The notes under the pieces are model-generated. The model saw nothing but the letters and a program-made list of their open reading frames with translations. It searched no databases and was not told the origin of the DNA. Source: Candidatus Nitrospira allomarina (GTDB taxonomy: Bacteria; Nitrospirota; Nitrospiria; Nitrospirales; UBA8639). Taken from it: a stretch of 64,000 nucleotides of DNA. The stretch covers positions 865,001-929,000 of the forward strand of contig NZ_CP116967.1 of the NCBI RefSeq assembly GCF_032050975.1, read 5' to 3'. The position numbers and the translations under genes are program-made. Within the stretch, counting starts at the first letter, position 1, and each line of letters begins with the position of its first letter. This document shows, piece by piece, positions 47,031 through 55,798 of this stretch.

Positions 47031-47141
47031 TAGCAGGCTCTATGGACTATCACTATAATAGGACCGCAAGTTGGAAACCATCCGCATCTTTTTAAAGATG
47101 GGGGGTTGTCAAAAACGTGGTCGAGAAATAGTCTGCTCAAT

Positions 47142-47508
47142 TTCGGTAACGGTTATACCATTACCTTCTGGATCTATTGCCTGTTAAACCGTCGCGCAGG
47201 CTGGCTTTCCTGTATCTACCTGGGTCATGCTTCGGATACGTATCATCCCGATGATTTCTTTGAGTGTTTTACCGGCCACTTCATTCGCGACCTGACAGGT
47301 GCCCGCATTCCGGTGTCCGCCGTCGCCATACGCCAGACAGAGTTCGCCGATATTGACCCTTGAGCTCCGGTTGACGATCGACGCTCCAATTGCGAACACG
47401 GTGTTTTGTTGTTTCAATCCCCACAGCACATGGATGGACAGATTGCAGGCCGGATACAGGGCATAAATCATAAACCGGTTGACGGCATTGAAGAATCCTC
47501 ATCGCAGT
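47142..47508 (-). pseudogene. Truncated copy of the DHH phosphoesterase gene (3' part)
   Basis: The region aligns with 51531-51887 of the intact gene over nearly its whole length, with few differences. The reading frame of the C-terminal 95 residues is still open (MIYALYPACNLSIHVLWGL ... AGKPACATV), but the DHH domain is missing. One glycine of GGGGH is changed to Asp (GDGGH). Similarity also covers the bases after the stop codon, so the copied piece extends past the gene. Confidence 0.85.
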
Positions 47509-47537
47509 GAGTGAATTTCAGAAGATTGGCCAAAGGA

Positions 47538-48743
47538 TTACCGCGTGGGCTTCGCTTGATTGAATGTCAAGGAATCGCAGGGAGCATCCTTAAAACCCTC
47601 GGCGAGATATTTCCCGATCAAGTAATGGGCTCTGGCATTCGGATGTGGATCAAAAGGGGAAAGGGTATACAATTCGTGATTCACTTGAATATCCGGTATG
47701 ACCTGGGAAATGTTAATGAGTCGAAACCGGTGGTCTTCAAATTTTTCAACAATCTGATCGGCCAGAATATCCCCGCTTCCCTTATCCCAAAACAGAACAT
47801 AAAACGGTGCGTGAAGGTTACCTTCAATCGCCCGACGGCTTTGTTCGACCACACCAAGATAGAGAGGAATATTTCTGTGATCAAATGCATGCATTTGAAT
47901 GACACGTTCCTGAATAAAACCATACAGTGCACTATGACAAACAAGGTCGTAGAAAATTTTGTAATATTTCCCATGGAACGGACCTTGGTACCTCACTGAT
48001 CCATCTGGCATGAGAGTATAGCGAGGGCCATAGTGATCCCAAAATGTATTTCCTGCCACGCGGTCGACATGGCTTTGGATCCCTTGATAAATCACGAGAT
48101 GCACACGACCATCCACAATCGTCTTGAGTCGTTCAGTTTCCAACGCTCGCAACATTTGATGGGGTCCATAGCCATGAAACCCTAAATTATAGACGTTGAA
48201 TTTCCCGTCTCCTCCTTTTGCAAAAAAATATGGCATGGTTTCATGATCGCCTACGCCTTCTCCAAAGGTGTAGGACCCACCAAAAAAGACCACATTACAA
48301 CTTTCGGCACGCTTTTTTTGGGGCGTTTCCCGAATTCTCTGCGGGGTAATGGCATATGATTGGCTATACACGAGATGTTCTCGGTGGTATTTCTGAACAG
48401 TAAAATTTCCCGGATTTGGTTCATACCCTAAATCACCATCTTCCCCGTCACTCCGAAAGTAGGAGGTCGTGTACTCTCCAGAATAGGACTCTTCTGTCCG
48501 ATTAAGGAGAAGACAAAGAATTTCTGAAATGGCCAAACACGCAAAGACACTCAACAAGATGAGGGTCACATTTTTCCAACGTGGCTGTCGAACCCAGGCA
48601 ACCAGTATCCCTGCGACGAGAGTTCCTAGACCAAAAATTAATGAGAACACCCCTTCCTTTTCCACGAGGAAAAAGAGAATTCCACCCGCACTGATCGTGA
48701 TTGACAGCAACCTCAATTGCAATGGCATGGATCCAGACAACAT
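47538..48743 (-). CDS. Membrane-anchored SGNH/GDSL-like hydrolase
   Basis: 401 residues. Two or three N-terminal membrane helices (LLSITISAGGILFFLV, GVFSLIFGLGTLVAGILVAWV, VTLILLSVFACLAISEILCLLL), then an extracytoplasmic domain. The SGNH block I is VVFFGGSYTFGEGVG (Ser near 155) and the closing Asp-His pair lies in SPFDPHPNARAHY near 367-372. Such proteins are often O-acetyl esterases or acetyltransferase partners in polysaccharide modification. It is divergent from a cellulose-synthase-like glycosyltransferase, which fits that idea. A plus-strand frame in the same place is a shadow. Confidence 0.78.
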   Translation of the reverse strand: MLSGSMPLQLRLLSITISAGGILFFLVEKEGVFSLIFGLGTLVAGILVAWVRQPRWKNVTLILLSVFACLAISEILCLLLNRTEESYSGEYTTSYFRSDGEDGDLGYEPNPGNFTVQKYHREHLVYSQSYAITPQRIRETPQKKRAESCNVVFFGGSYTFGEGVGDHETMPYFFAKGGDGKFNVYNLGFHGYGPHQMLRALETERLKTIVDGRVHLVIYQGIQSHVDRVAGNTFWDHYGPRYTLMPDGSVRYQGPFHGKYYKIFYDLVCHSALYGFIQERVIQMHAFDHRNIPLYLGVVEQSRRAIEGNLHAPFYVLFWDKGSGDILADQIVEKFEDHRFRLINISQVIPDIQVNHELYTLSPFDPHPNARAHYLIGKYLAEGFKDAPCDSLTFNQAKPTR

Positions 48744-49366
48744 TAATTTTGTTGATCTAGGAATGAGGGAAGTTCCATTGTCAAATTATTGGCACAACAT
48801 AAGGAAGCACAGAATTTCAGCTGTGAAGAGATTTCCCATAAACATAACACCCTTAATGCATATTGGCAGGCGAATTCGAGTTGTCAATGCAGCGCTCTAT
48901 ATTTACTCGGGCCCTTACAAGACTGGTGCTTTTAGCAGTCAAGCTGCCCCTGCCAAGTGACCGGGAACCGGTTAATCCCGGAAGGAGCGCTCATCAAAAC
49001 CATTGAGGTTTTGTCTATAAATGTCACCCATTGCCGTAAAGTAATGGGGAAGGACCCAGTCGGTAGGATCGCCCTATTCCATTTATTGGTCTTAATGCCT
49101 CTCAAAATTTATGAGCGAAAGGAAGGAAATTGGTAGGTACTTATTTGCCTTTTTAGCCTTACAAGTTAAAACAAGGCATTTGTGTGGATAGAAAATCGAT
49201 CTGAACCTAAAGCGGGAGTAACATTTTCACAACAGGCGATTTAAAAAATCTGTCACTGCTCAATGCAGGTTTTTTTGTCAGAAGGAATTCCTAATTCTCA
49301 GACATTTCACCCCCTTTACGGGGTGAATCATTAGGGGGGTCACTTATTCTTAGCATAGCAGCCACG
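48744..49366. other. Long spacer between the SGNH-like gene and the glycosyltransferase
   Basis: About 620 bases between divergent genes, with no ORF that looks real. It contains hairpins: CCGGGA/TCCCGG at 48961-48981 and the stem just before the glycosyltransferase. A long leader or regulatory RNA is possible; I see no match to a riboswitch I know. Confidence 0.4.
49306..49327 (+). promoter_or_regulatory. Perfect hairpin before the glycosyltransferase gene
   Basis: TTCACCCC pairs with GGGGTGAA (eight base pairs) around a six-base loop, 40 bases before the TTG start. No T-run follows on the plus strand, so it is not a standard terminator; it may affect message stability or translation. Confidence 0.45.
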
Positions 49367-50878
49367 TTGGCCTTTTTGGTCCCGGTTGTCTGCGGAGTCT
49401 TCCTATTGGGGCTGACCCTCTATTATTTATCCCTGATCGTATTGTACACACGAAATTACGGATTGGACCCTGTACCCCCGTGCCGTTTTGAAGAGAGCGC
49501 ACTCCCATGTGTCACAATACAGCTTCCTATTCGAAATGAGGGCCAACTGGCTGTGCGCGTCATCCGCCATGCGGTGGCACTGGATTATCCAAGTGACCGT
49601 CTTGAAATCCAAGTCCTTGACGATTCCGATGATGAGACATCAACAATTATTCAGCGGGAAGTGGACCGCTTGCGTCAGCAGCAGGCAGAGCTGGATATCA
49701 ATGTAATTAGACGAACAACACGGGAAGGATTCAAGGCCGGTAACCTCAAGAACGGCTTTCCCCTGGCAAAAGGGGAAATGTTGGCCATATTTGATGCCGA
49801 TTTTCTCATACCGACAGATTTTCTTCGGCGAACCGTTCATTTTTTCACGGACCCCCTGGTCGGGATTGTCCAAACCCGATGGTCTTACATGAATCGAGGA
49901 AAGTCCTGTTTCACGGAATTTCAAGCCACAAAACTGGACACACACCAGATGTTCGAGCAGGCCGCACGGGCTCGCGCCGGGCTATGGATTCATTTCCACG
50001 GAAGCGCAGGGATCATTCGCAAAGCAGCGGTTGAGGATGCAGGTGGGTGGAATTGTCTTTCCGAAGTTGAAGATGTCGAGTTCAGTATCCGCGCCAATAT
50101 CAAAAAGTGGAAACTTGTTTACCTTGACCAGTTCAAGGTGCCATCGGAGCTTCCGGAAACCATCACCGGATTCATTGTTCAACAGATGCGTTGGAAGAGA
50201 GGGTGGTTAAGAGTATTAAAGTATTATGCGGGGGATATCTGGAAAAGTGATTTCCCTCTCTCAATTCGTCTCGATTTTTTGGTGCGCTTGTTCGGTAGTT
50301 TTGGCCCGGCACTTTCTCTGCCCTTCACCCTAGGTGCACTTCCGGCATTCCTGATAGGTGCTCAGTATGGTCTTCAATGGTTCGTCTATATGGAATTCTC
50401 ACTGCTACTCATTTGCTCTCTTTGTATACGATTGGCTGAAGGACACTATGTTACAGGGAACATCGATTCTAAAATTCCTGTACGGAAATTCCGGCTCTCT
50501 TCATTTATCCCGATTGGGTTTATTGTGAATCTTGGAATGATGTGGGCCCAAACCCAGAGCACTCTCGAAGGTCTCGGAAATGTTCAGAGTTGGGACGTAA
50601 CACCAAAATCTCATAAATATCTGGTTCCACCAAAAGCTCCCCTGCCTGGCTATATTGTCGGAACAGTCCTCATGTGTATATATGCAACGGCATTTTTTGT
50701 TTGGTCATTTTGGACTGAGCACTTCCTGGCAAGTGGGTTTTATATGCTGACAATGATGGGAGCCGGCTGGATAACCATATCATTCTCGCTTGAACGGTTC
50801 TCATGCAAGAGATCGCTCTCCGAATCTTTCCTAGAGGTGAAGCATCGTAACTATAAAAGCGCTATGCATACAGATTGA
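49367..50878 (+). CDS. Cellulose-synthase-like family 2 glycosyltransferase
   Basis: 503 residues. One N-terminal helix, a GT-A domain with DDSDDE near 84, DAD near 142, the acceptor Asp in EVEDVEFS near 234 and QxxRW (QQMRWKRGW) near 271, then four or five C-terminal helices. This is the processive layout used to extend and export a beta-linked chain such as cellulose or mannan; the product is unknown and no PilZ domain is present. No ATG or GTG lies between the upstream stop and the first helix, so TTG at 49367 is taken; no good ribosome-binding site is visible. Confidence 0.9.
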   Translation: MAFLVPVVCGVFLLGLTLYYLSLIVLYTRNYGLDPVPPCRFEESALPCVTIQLPIRNEGQLAVRVIRHAVALDYPSDRLEIQVLDDSDDETSTIIQREVDRLRQQQAELDINVIRRTTREGFKAGNLKNGFPLAKGEMLAIFDADFLIPTDFLRRTVHFFTDPLVGIVQTRWSYMNRGKSCFTEFQATKLDTHQMFEQAARARAGLWIHFHGSAGIIRKAAVEDAGGWNCLSEVEDVEFSIRANIKKWKLVYLDQFKVPSELPETITGFIVQQMRWKRGWLRVLKYYAGDIWKSDFPLSIRLDFLVRLFGSFGPALSLPFTLGALPAFLIGAQYGLQWFVYMEFSLLLICSLCIRLAEGHYVTGNIDSKIPVRKFRLSSFIPIGFIVNLGMMWAQTQSTLEGLGNVQSWDVTPKSHKYLVPPKAPLPGYIVGTVLMCIYATAFFVWSFWTEHFLASGFYMLTMMGAGWITISFSLERFSCKRSLSESFLEVKHRNYKSAMHTD

Positions 50879-51029
50879 ACCTGCGATCAAATTCGCAAGA
50901 AAGACCGGATCGTTCCAATCGATCCCTTGTTGCACAGTTTTTGTGGATGAAATTAAAGAAATCCTCTTGGAGAAGACATACAATCCACTACGAAATTTAA
51001 ATTGCATCAGCATGCCGGCCACCAGCCCG

Positions 51030-51165
51030 ACATTGTCTCAGGGAACGAAAGCTTCGCGATTGAGATAAGATTTCTAGTATCGAATCAATGTGGTTCCGGC
51101 ACCGGCGGGGCTCCCGATCTCCTCGGCCTCAAACCGGCCATTTTCCGTATTAAAAATATGGGGAT
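51030..51165 (+). pseudogene. Remnant of a sigma-54 activator C-terminus
   Basis: In one frame the segment reads IVSGNESFAIE ... GTGGAPDLLGLKPAIFRIKNMGI, matching the end of the activator at 37230-38861 ([25 protein letters not shown]). The stretch GGCACCGGCGGGGCT is identical in both. A six-base deletion removes two codons, and no AAA+ domain precedes it. The rest of 50879-51231 holds nothing I can name. Confidence 0.7.
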
Positions 51166-51231
51166 TACATTTTCGAGTCTAGAAAAAGAATTAAAATGCC
51201 TTTAATTCTTCCTCAGGATAGATAAGGAGGA

Positions 51232-51483
51232 GTGCTAGTTCAGGAGAATGAGGAGGCCGTGCAAATAATGCCAGCTGATGAAATTGAAGAAGCGTTTTTG
51301 GGGGTGGTTTTTCGGCATGTCGTATTTTTTGTCGGGGAGATATTGTGGGACTTAGTCTGTTTTTATATATTCATTTCCGTGATTAAATTGGTCACTATTG
51401 GTAAATATCCAGAAGGAAAATCCGCTGAGATTCCAGAAATTATCACCTCTAGGTGGGTTTCCTTGTCTTGCTTTTTGGAATAA
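51232..51483 (+). CDS. Possible small membrane protein, 83 residues
   Basis: An acidic N-terminus (EENEEAVQIMPADEIEEAF) followed by one or two hydrophobic segments (VVFRHVVFFVGEILWDLVCFYIFISVIKLV). AAGGAGG is only one or two bases from the GTG at 51232, so GTG at 51259 or ATG at 51268 may be the true start. No family recognised; the amphipathic pattern makes it more protein-like than the other short frames here. Confidence 0.4.
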   Translation: MLVQENEEAVQIMPADEIEEAFLGVVFRHVVFFVGEILWDLVCFYIFISVIKLVTIGKYPEGKSAEIPEIITSRWVSLSCFLE

Positions 51484-51571
51484 TGTCGCTAAGGAGCTTT
51501 GGCGCTAGGGAACGCTCGGGAGAAGTGGCCTCGGTACCGGTTACACCATTACCTTCTGGATCTATTGCCTG

Positions 51572-52546
51572 TTAAACCGTCGCACAGGCTGGCTTTCCTG
51601 CCTCTATCCGATTCATGCTTCGCATGCGGATCATCCCGATGATTTCTTTGAGTGTTTTACCGGCCACTTCATTCGCGACCTGACAGGTGCCCGCATTCCG
51701 GTGCCCACCGCCGCCATACGCCAGACAGAGTTCGCCGATATTGACCGTGGAGCTCCGGTTGACGATCGACGCTCCAATTGCGAACACGGTGTTTTGTTGT
51801 TTCAATCCCCACATCACATGGATGGACAGATTGCAGTCCGGATACAGGGCATAAATCATAAACCGGTTAACGGCATAGATAGTCTCCTCATCCCGCAGAT
51901 CCAGCACAACCAGATTATCATGGACGGTCGAGCATCGTTGTATCTGTTCTTTCGCCAACTCGGCATGTTTATGGAAGAGCTGCACCCGTTCTTGCACGTC
52001 CGGCAGGGCAATGATTTCATCGATACTGAGGCTAATACATTTTTCGATGAGTTCCATCATCAACTGGTAATTGGAGATGCGAAATTCCTTAAAGCGTCCT
52101 AGTCCGGTACGCGCATCCATAATGAAATTCATTAAGGCCCAGCCGCTCGGGTTGAGGATTTCGTTGATATCATATTTGGCCGAATCGCCTTTATCGACTG
52201 CGGCCATCATCTCATTCCATGCGGCCGGAAATGTCTTTTCACCACCGTAATACCGATAAACCACCCGCGAGGCCGATGGGGCCTTCGGATCGATGATATG
52301 GTTACTTCGCTCACCCTTATTTCGAATAGTCTCACTCAGGTGGTGATCAAACGCGAGGTGGACACCCTCAACATACGGAAGATTGGTGGTGATATCCTTG
52401 TCGGAGATCGCCACTTTGCCATCCTGCATATCTTTTGGGTGGACAAACTTGATGTCCTCAATAATCCCCACTTTCTTCAGCAGAACCGCACAGACCAGTC
52501 CGTCAAAATCACTGCGGGTCACTAATCGAAATTTTTCCGTAGCCAT
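51572..52546 (-). CDS. DHH-family phosphoesterase, exopolyphosphatase-like
   Basis: 324 residues. N-terminal Asp motif VTRSDFDGLVCAVLL, DHH in LAFDHHLSETI, and DHHA1 with the glycine motif GGGGHRNAGTCQVA. Metal ligands are all in place. Members cleave polyphosphate, nanoRNA or cyclic dinucleotides; substrate not assigned. Start ATG at 52546. This is the intact parent of two fragments in the window (44467-44552 and 47142-47508), all on the minus strand. Confidence 0.9.
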   Translation of the reverse strand: MATEKFRLVTRSDFDGLVCAVLLKKVGIIEDIKFVHPKDMQDGKVAISDKDITTNLPYVEGVHLAFDHHLSETIRNKGERSNHIIDPKAPSASRVVYRYYGGEKTFPAAWNEMMAAVDKGDSAKYDINEILNPSGWALMNFIMDARTGLGRFKEFRISNYQLMMELIEKCISLSIDEIIALPDVQERVQLFHKHAELAKEQIQRCSTVHDNLVVLDLRDEETIYAVNRFMIYALYPDCNLSIHVMWGLKQQNTVFAIGASIVNRSSTVNIGELCLAYGGGGHRNAGTCQVANEVAGKTLKEIIGMIRMRSMNRIEAGKPACATV

Positions 52547-53182
52547 AAGATTGGATCCTCAAAGGGAAGCAAGGTTGATAAGGAAATGCCACGAGCGTGC
52601 TCATGATTGACAAAGGTTTAAGCATGGTGTCCGTAGCCCGGACGACCAAGGTCTTCTCTTATTTTCGGCCATAAGGTTCAGATCTTAAGAATATATGACT
52701 TTCGTGTTTGACTTCTTAGCCCGAGAAGGAAGCCCGCAACTCTTTTTCGCGCATTTAAAGGAGTCGATTCTTGCCTCGAATCCAGGTCATACCCCAGACA
52801 AACCGGGTTCGCGAACACGAACCTGTCGATGAAATCCGGTGGCGCAGGCGACCCCACCGATTTCATTTATTTCGTTGGAAAAATGCCCTAAAGCACCGAC
52901 CTGGACCTTGTCCATAGTTGGCAGATTCCAAACCAGGACCTTTCCCCCCCACAAAAATACAGTACAAAAGAGTTCTGGATGACACCGGTCACATGAGCCT
53001 TTATCCTGAAACGGTCCTGCTGCTATAGGTAAAGATCACCACTATGGTCAAACACATAACTTTACATGACAGAACACCTCAGCAGATGCGAGTTCCTCTC
53101 AATCCGGTCATCCCAAGATGGGAGAAACATCAAAACCAGCTTGCCCGATTGGAAGCAACTGAAGACGGAGAACAATTTGATC
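52547..53182. other. Intergenic stretch with two hairpins
   Basis: About 640 bases between divergent genes with no credible ORF. Hairpin 1: GGTTCG / CGAACC at 52805-52822. Hairpin 2: GAAATCCGGTGG with CCACCGATTTC at 52831-52864, one bulged C, followed by a T-rich stretch, so it could stop transcription on the plus strand. No gene on the plus strand ends nearby, so it may end a short RNA. Confidence 0.4.
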
Positions 53183-54376
53183 ATGATATCGATTACCTCG
53201 TGGATGGGCATGATCACATTGGTGACATGTTCGATCACGATGACTCAAGCCCTTGCAGAAGAACCTGAGCGTCTGCTTCGGAAAAAGAAACTTTCGCAGG
53301 ATGTTGCGGCCCAGGTACCGAAAGCCCAGTCGCCACAATGGCACTACGGCGGGTTTGTGGATGTGGGATATTCACATGACTTTAGTTCTCCCGACAACCA
53401 CCTTTTTCGCAATCGCGCCACCACGCCCAGAGTCAACGAGCTCGAACTTAACATGGGCGGTGCTTATATTAGGAAGAGTGCGTCCGAGCAGTCCCGATGG
53501 GGTGTGGAGCTATTAGGGCATGGCGGACAGGACTCCAAAGATTTCGGGTTCGGGACTAACCTTCCTCATGTTCCCGGGTCCGATGTCTGGCGTCACTTCG
53601 GTCGCGCGAATCTCTCCTACCTGGCTCCGGTCGGCAACGGCTTGACGATTCAGGCCGGACTCTTTAACAGCCTCATCGGTTATGAATCCCTGTACGCCAA
53701 GGATAATTTTAACTATACGCGCTCCTGGATGGGCGACTATTCACCGTACCTCATGTTCGGGGCGAATGCGGTCTATCCAATCAACGACCGGTGGACCGGT
53801 GCGGTCTTTGTCATCAATGAATATTTCCATCTACAAAACGCCAACGATTTGCCGAGTTATGGAGCCCAGGCGACATACACACCCGGTCGCTCCTGGACGA
53901 TAAAAGAAACCATCTATTATGGGCCTGATCAATCGAACACCTCACTGGAATTCTGGCGATTCTTTTCAGACACCATCGTTGAATGGAAAGGCAAGGAGGT
54001 TACAATTGCGGGCCAGTATCAGATGGGAACCCAAAAGAATGCCTCGGTTCCGGGCAATCCCCGATTAATCTATATGGGAGCGGCGCTCCATACGCGCTGG
54101 CAAATCACCAAACCATGGTTTGTCGCGCTTCGACCGGAGCTTTATTCGGACCCGAATGGTCTCATAACCGGCTTTGACCAATTCATCTGGGCGGTCACCG
54201 CCACTTCGGAATACCGGCTTCCCTATGAATGGACCAATTCCATCTTCCGGATCGAATACCGGCATGACAACTCTACGGGTTCCGGTGGCGGGTTCTTCAA
54301 GGGTGGGCAAAACAGTCTGACGCCTTCCCAGAACTTATTGATTTTCTCTGTCATTTGGACCTTCGACTCACCCTGA
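53183..54376 (+). CDS. Outer-membrane beta-barrel porin (BBP2/OmpL-like)
   Basis: 397 residues from the ATG at 53183, chosen because it starts a signal peptide (MISITSWMGMITLVTCSITM, cleavage after QALA). The mature part opens with a short charged segment, then WHYGGFVDVGYSHDF and NELELNMGGAYI, followed by alternating amphipathic strands and an aromatic C-terminal strand (LLIFSVIWTFDSP). This is the putative beta-barrel porin-2 pattern. It probably lets small solutes across the outer membrane; specificity unknown. GGAG lies 12 bases upstream of the ATG, rather far. Confidence 0.85.
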   Translation: MISITSWMGMITLVTCSITMTQALAEEPERLLRKKKLSQDVAAQVPKAQSPQWHYGGFVDVGYSHDFSSPDNHLFRNRATTPRVNELELNMGGAYIRKSASEQSRWGVELLGHGGQDSKDFGFGTNLPHVPGSDVWRHFGRANLSYLAPVGNGLTIQAGLFNSLIGYESLYAKDNFNYTRSWMGDYSPYLMFGANAVYPINDRWTGAVFVINEYFHLQNANDLPSYGAQATYTPGRSWTIKETIYYGPDQSNTSLEFWRFFSDTIVEWKGKEVTIAGQYQMGTQKNASVPGNPRLIYMGAALHTRWQITKPWFVALRPELYSDPNGLITGFDQFIWAVTATSEYRLPYEWTNSIFRIEYRHDNSTGSGGGFFKGGQNSLTPSQNLLIFSVIWTFDSP

Positions 54377-54701
54377 CAGAGCATCCCAAGCATAGCATGG
54401 ATGAAAATGAGGATAAGTACTGCCCCGGAAAGAACAGGTTCACAAAAGACCCCTGACCAAAATGGCGTCACAGGGATCAAGGCGGCAACCCCATATAGAA
54501 ACTATCGCACGGTTTTTTTCCATCAAGTGATAGGACAGAAGGAAAAACAGATAAAACTGGTTATTACGAAAATTCTTTTTAGACACCTGTCCACGATGTA
54601 ACCACTTGTCGATCTCCTTCCATCGGTTGCATCATTTTCATTTCTCCTAAGAATTCAAGCGCTTAAACTCCGAATTGTTGGGGAAGGGTTCTTTTGCCAA
54701 G
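54377..54701. other. Intergenic stretch before the sigma-54 promoter
   Basis: About 325 bases. An AAGCGCTT palindrome with flanking TT/AA lies at 54654-54667, some 40 bases upstream of the sigma-54 element. No gene is evident. Confidence 0.35.
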
Positions 54702-54717
54702 TGGCATCATGATTGCT
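54702..54717 (+). promoter_or_regulatory. Sigma-54 promoter, near consensus
   Basis: TGGCATCATGATTGCT: the -24 element TGGCA and -12 element TTGCT are separated so that GG-N10-GC holds exactly. Transcription would begin near 54729, about 48 bases before the small ORF at 54777. Confidence 0.75.
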
Positions 54718-54776
54718 CATATACCTCACCAAGGCAAAAGATAATATTTACACATCCAATCAAGTGAGGCACTGAC

Positions 54777-54935
54777 ATGACATGGTCATTGGCAATAACC
54801 ATCAGTCTCACCATTGTGATCACGTTAATCGCCATGGGTTGGATTTGGGCTGAGAACAAACCCCCAACCCGACCTAAAGCGAGGACCAAAGCGTCAAACG
54901 ATTACTTCCAAAATGAAGGCATAGAAGAAGAATAA
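54777..54935 (+). CDS. Small single-helix membrane peptide, 52 residues
   Basis: ATG at 54777 with GTGAGG about eight bases upstream; stop TAA at 54933. The peptide starts MTWSLAITISLTIVITLIAM, continues GWIWAENKPP, and ends in a polar tail closing with EGIEEE. One membrane helix (about 4-24), short N-terminus, charged C-terminus. No family recognised. A near-consensus sigma-54 promoter directly upstream and no other gene in the same direction behind it argue that this short ORF is expressed. It was too short to be picked up by a 60-residue cutoff. Confidence 0.6.
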   Translation: MTWSLAITISLTIVITLIAMGWIWAENKPPTRPKARTKASNDYFQNEGIEEE

Positions 54936-54962
54936 AAAATGAAAGTACCGAGACTTCAAAGT

Positions 54963-55178
54963 TATCCATAAGTTCCCCGGATAGGATATTTAGTTTCCTG
55001 AATCCCTTTCAAGGTTTCGATCAACTCGTCGGGATCGGACCTTTTACTTTTAGAGGATGTGTTGGAAATATCGATCAACTGGACCTTACCGTCCGGACTG
55101 ATTGCAAACATTCCAGGTTCTGGAAAAGGTTTATCCGGTTCCTCGGTGGATCGCGGGTGAGAGATTTACACCCCAAGT
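54963..55178 (-). pseudogene. Truncated copy of the peroxiredoxin gene
   Basis: Matches the last 60 or so codons of the intact peroxiredoxin at 44559-45086, ending in YPIRGTYG and a stop. Shared segments include PFPEPxMFA, GKVQLID and SDPxELI. A three-codon insertion sits where the intact gene reads NTPFNRSD. The active-site half is absent. The bases from 55179 to 55373 contain an open stretch on the plus strand with no start or family I can support. Confidence 0.8.
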
Positions 55179-55373
55179 TTCCGATTCCATCACAGATGAT
55201 CACCGGAGGATAAAAACCAAAGTTTTATCGCCCAGCCAGGAAACGGATCGAAAGATTCTGGACGTCAACTTGAATAGAGGTTCATTGGCCCATCCCGGGA
55301 TGAGTATTGACCAAATGCACAATCTAGTGATCCGGCTTCCCCATGAAAGCCTGAAAGATCCCCGTTACCGTCC

Positions 55374-55706
55374 TTACGGATTTTTTGCCTCCTTAGCATG
55401 AGCCTTCGCCATCGTTTCCGCAACTTCCGCAGCTTTAGTGTAATGATCCTTTAAATTCTTGGCGTGCTCCACAAGGCTTGATTCATGCCCTTCCTTCGGA
55501 GTCCCCAAGAACTCATACTCTTTCTCAATTTGCCGCATTTCTTCTGCCCGTGCATGAAGATCAGTCGCTTCCTTCTGATACCAGTCCGCCAAACGCGCAT
55601 GGTCATTTTGTTTCACCATTTTGCTTGGCGGACTGAATGCGCACCCGACCATGAGTGCCATCATTGTTGCCGCAACCACCAACTTCCAGTTTCCTTGAAT
55701 GTTCAT
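55374..55706 (-). CDS. Small lipoprotein, 110 residues
   Basis: Signal peptide with a lipobox (MALMVGC), then a helical, highly charged mature domain (LADWYQKEATDLHARAEEMRQ, HAKNLKDHYTKAAEVAETMAKAH). It should be anchored in the inner or outer membrane facing the periplasm. Spacing of hydrophobic residues suggests a helical hairpin or coiled coil. Family not recognised; similar small Ala/Glu-rich lipoproteins are common in this type of genome. Confidence 0.75.
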   Translation of the reverse strand: MNIQGNWKLVVAATMMALMVGCAFSPPSKMVKQNDHARLADWYQKEATDLHARAEEMRQIEKEYEFLGTPKEGHESSLVEHAKNLKDHYTKAAEVAETMAKAHAKEAKNP

Positions 55707-55798
55707 AACCTCCTCCCTGTGTGATAAATCATTATTGGTTATGCATGTACTTTTCCTATGCCATCATTTGGTAAGAAATGGGTCGTCAAAATAAAGAA

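Noticed and set aside
47511-47999. Plus-strand ORF of 162 codons
   Set aside because: It is the shadow of the SGNH-like gene, whose motifs and membrane helices are on the minus strand.
48930-48990. Cobalamin-riboswitch-like core (AGCTGCCCCTGCCAAGTGA) or SRP-RNA-like CGGAAGGAGC
   Set aside because: The other conserved boxes of either RNA are absent, and the next gene has no cobalamin link. The hairpin itself is noted in the spacer entry.
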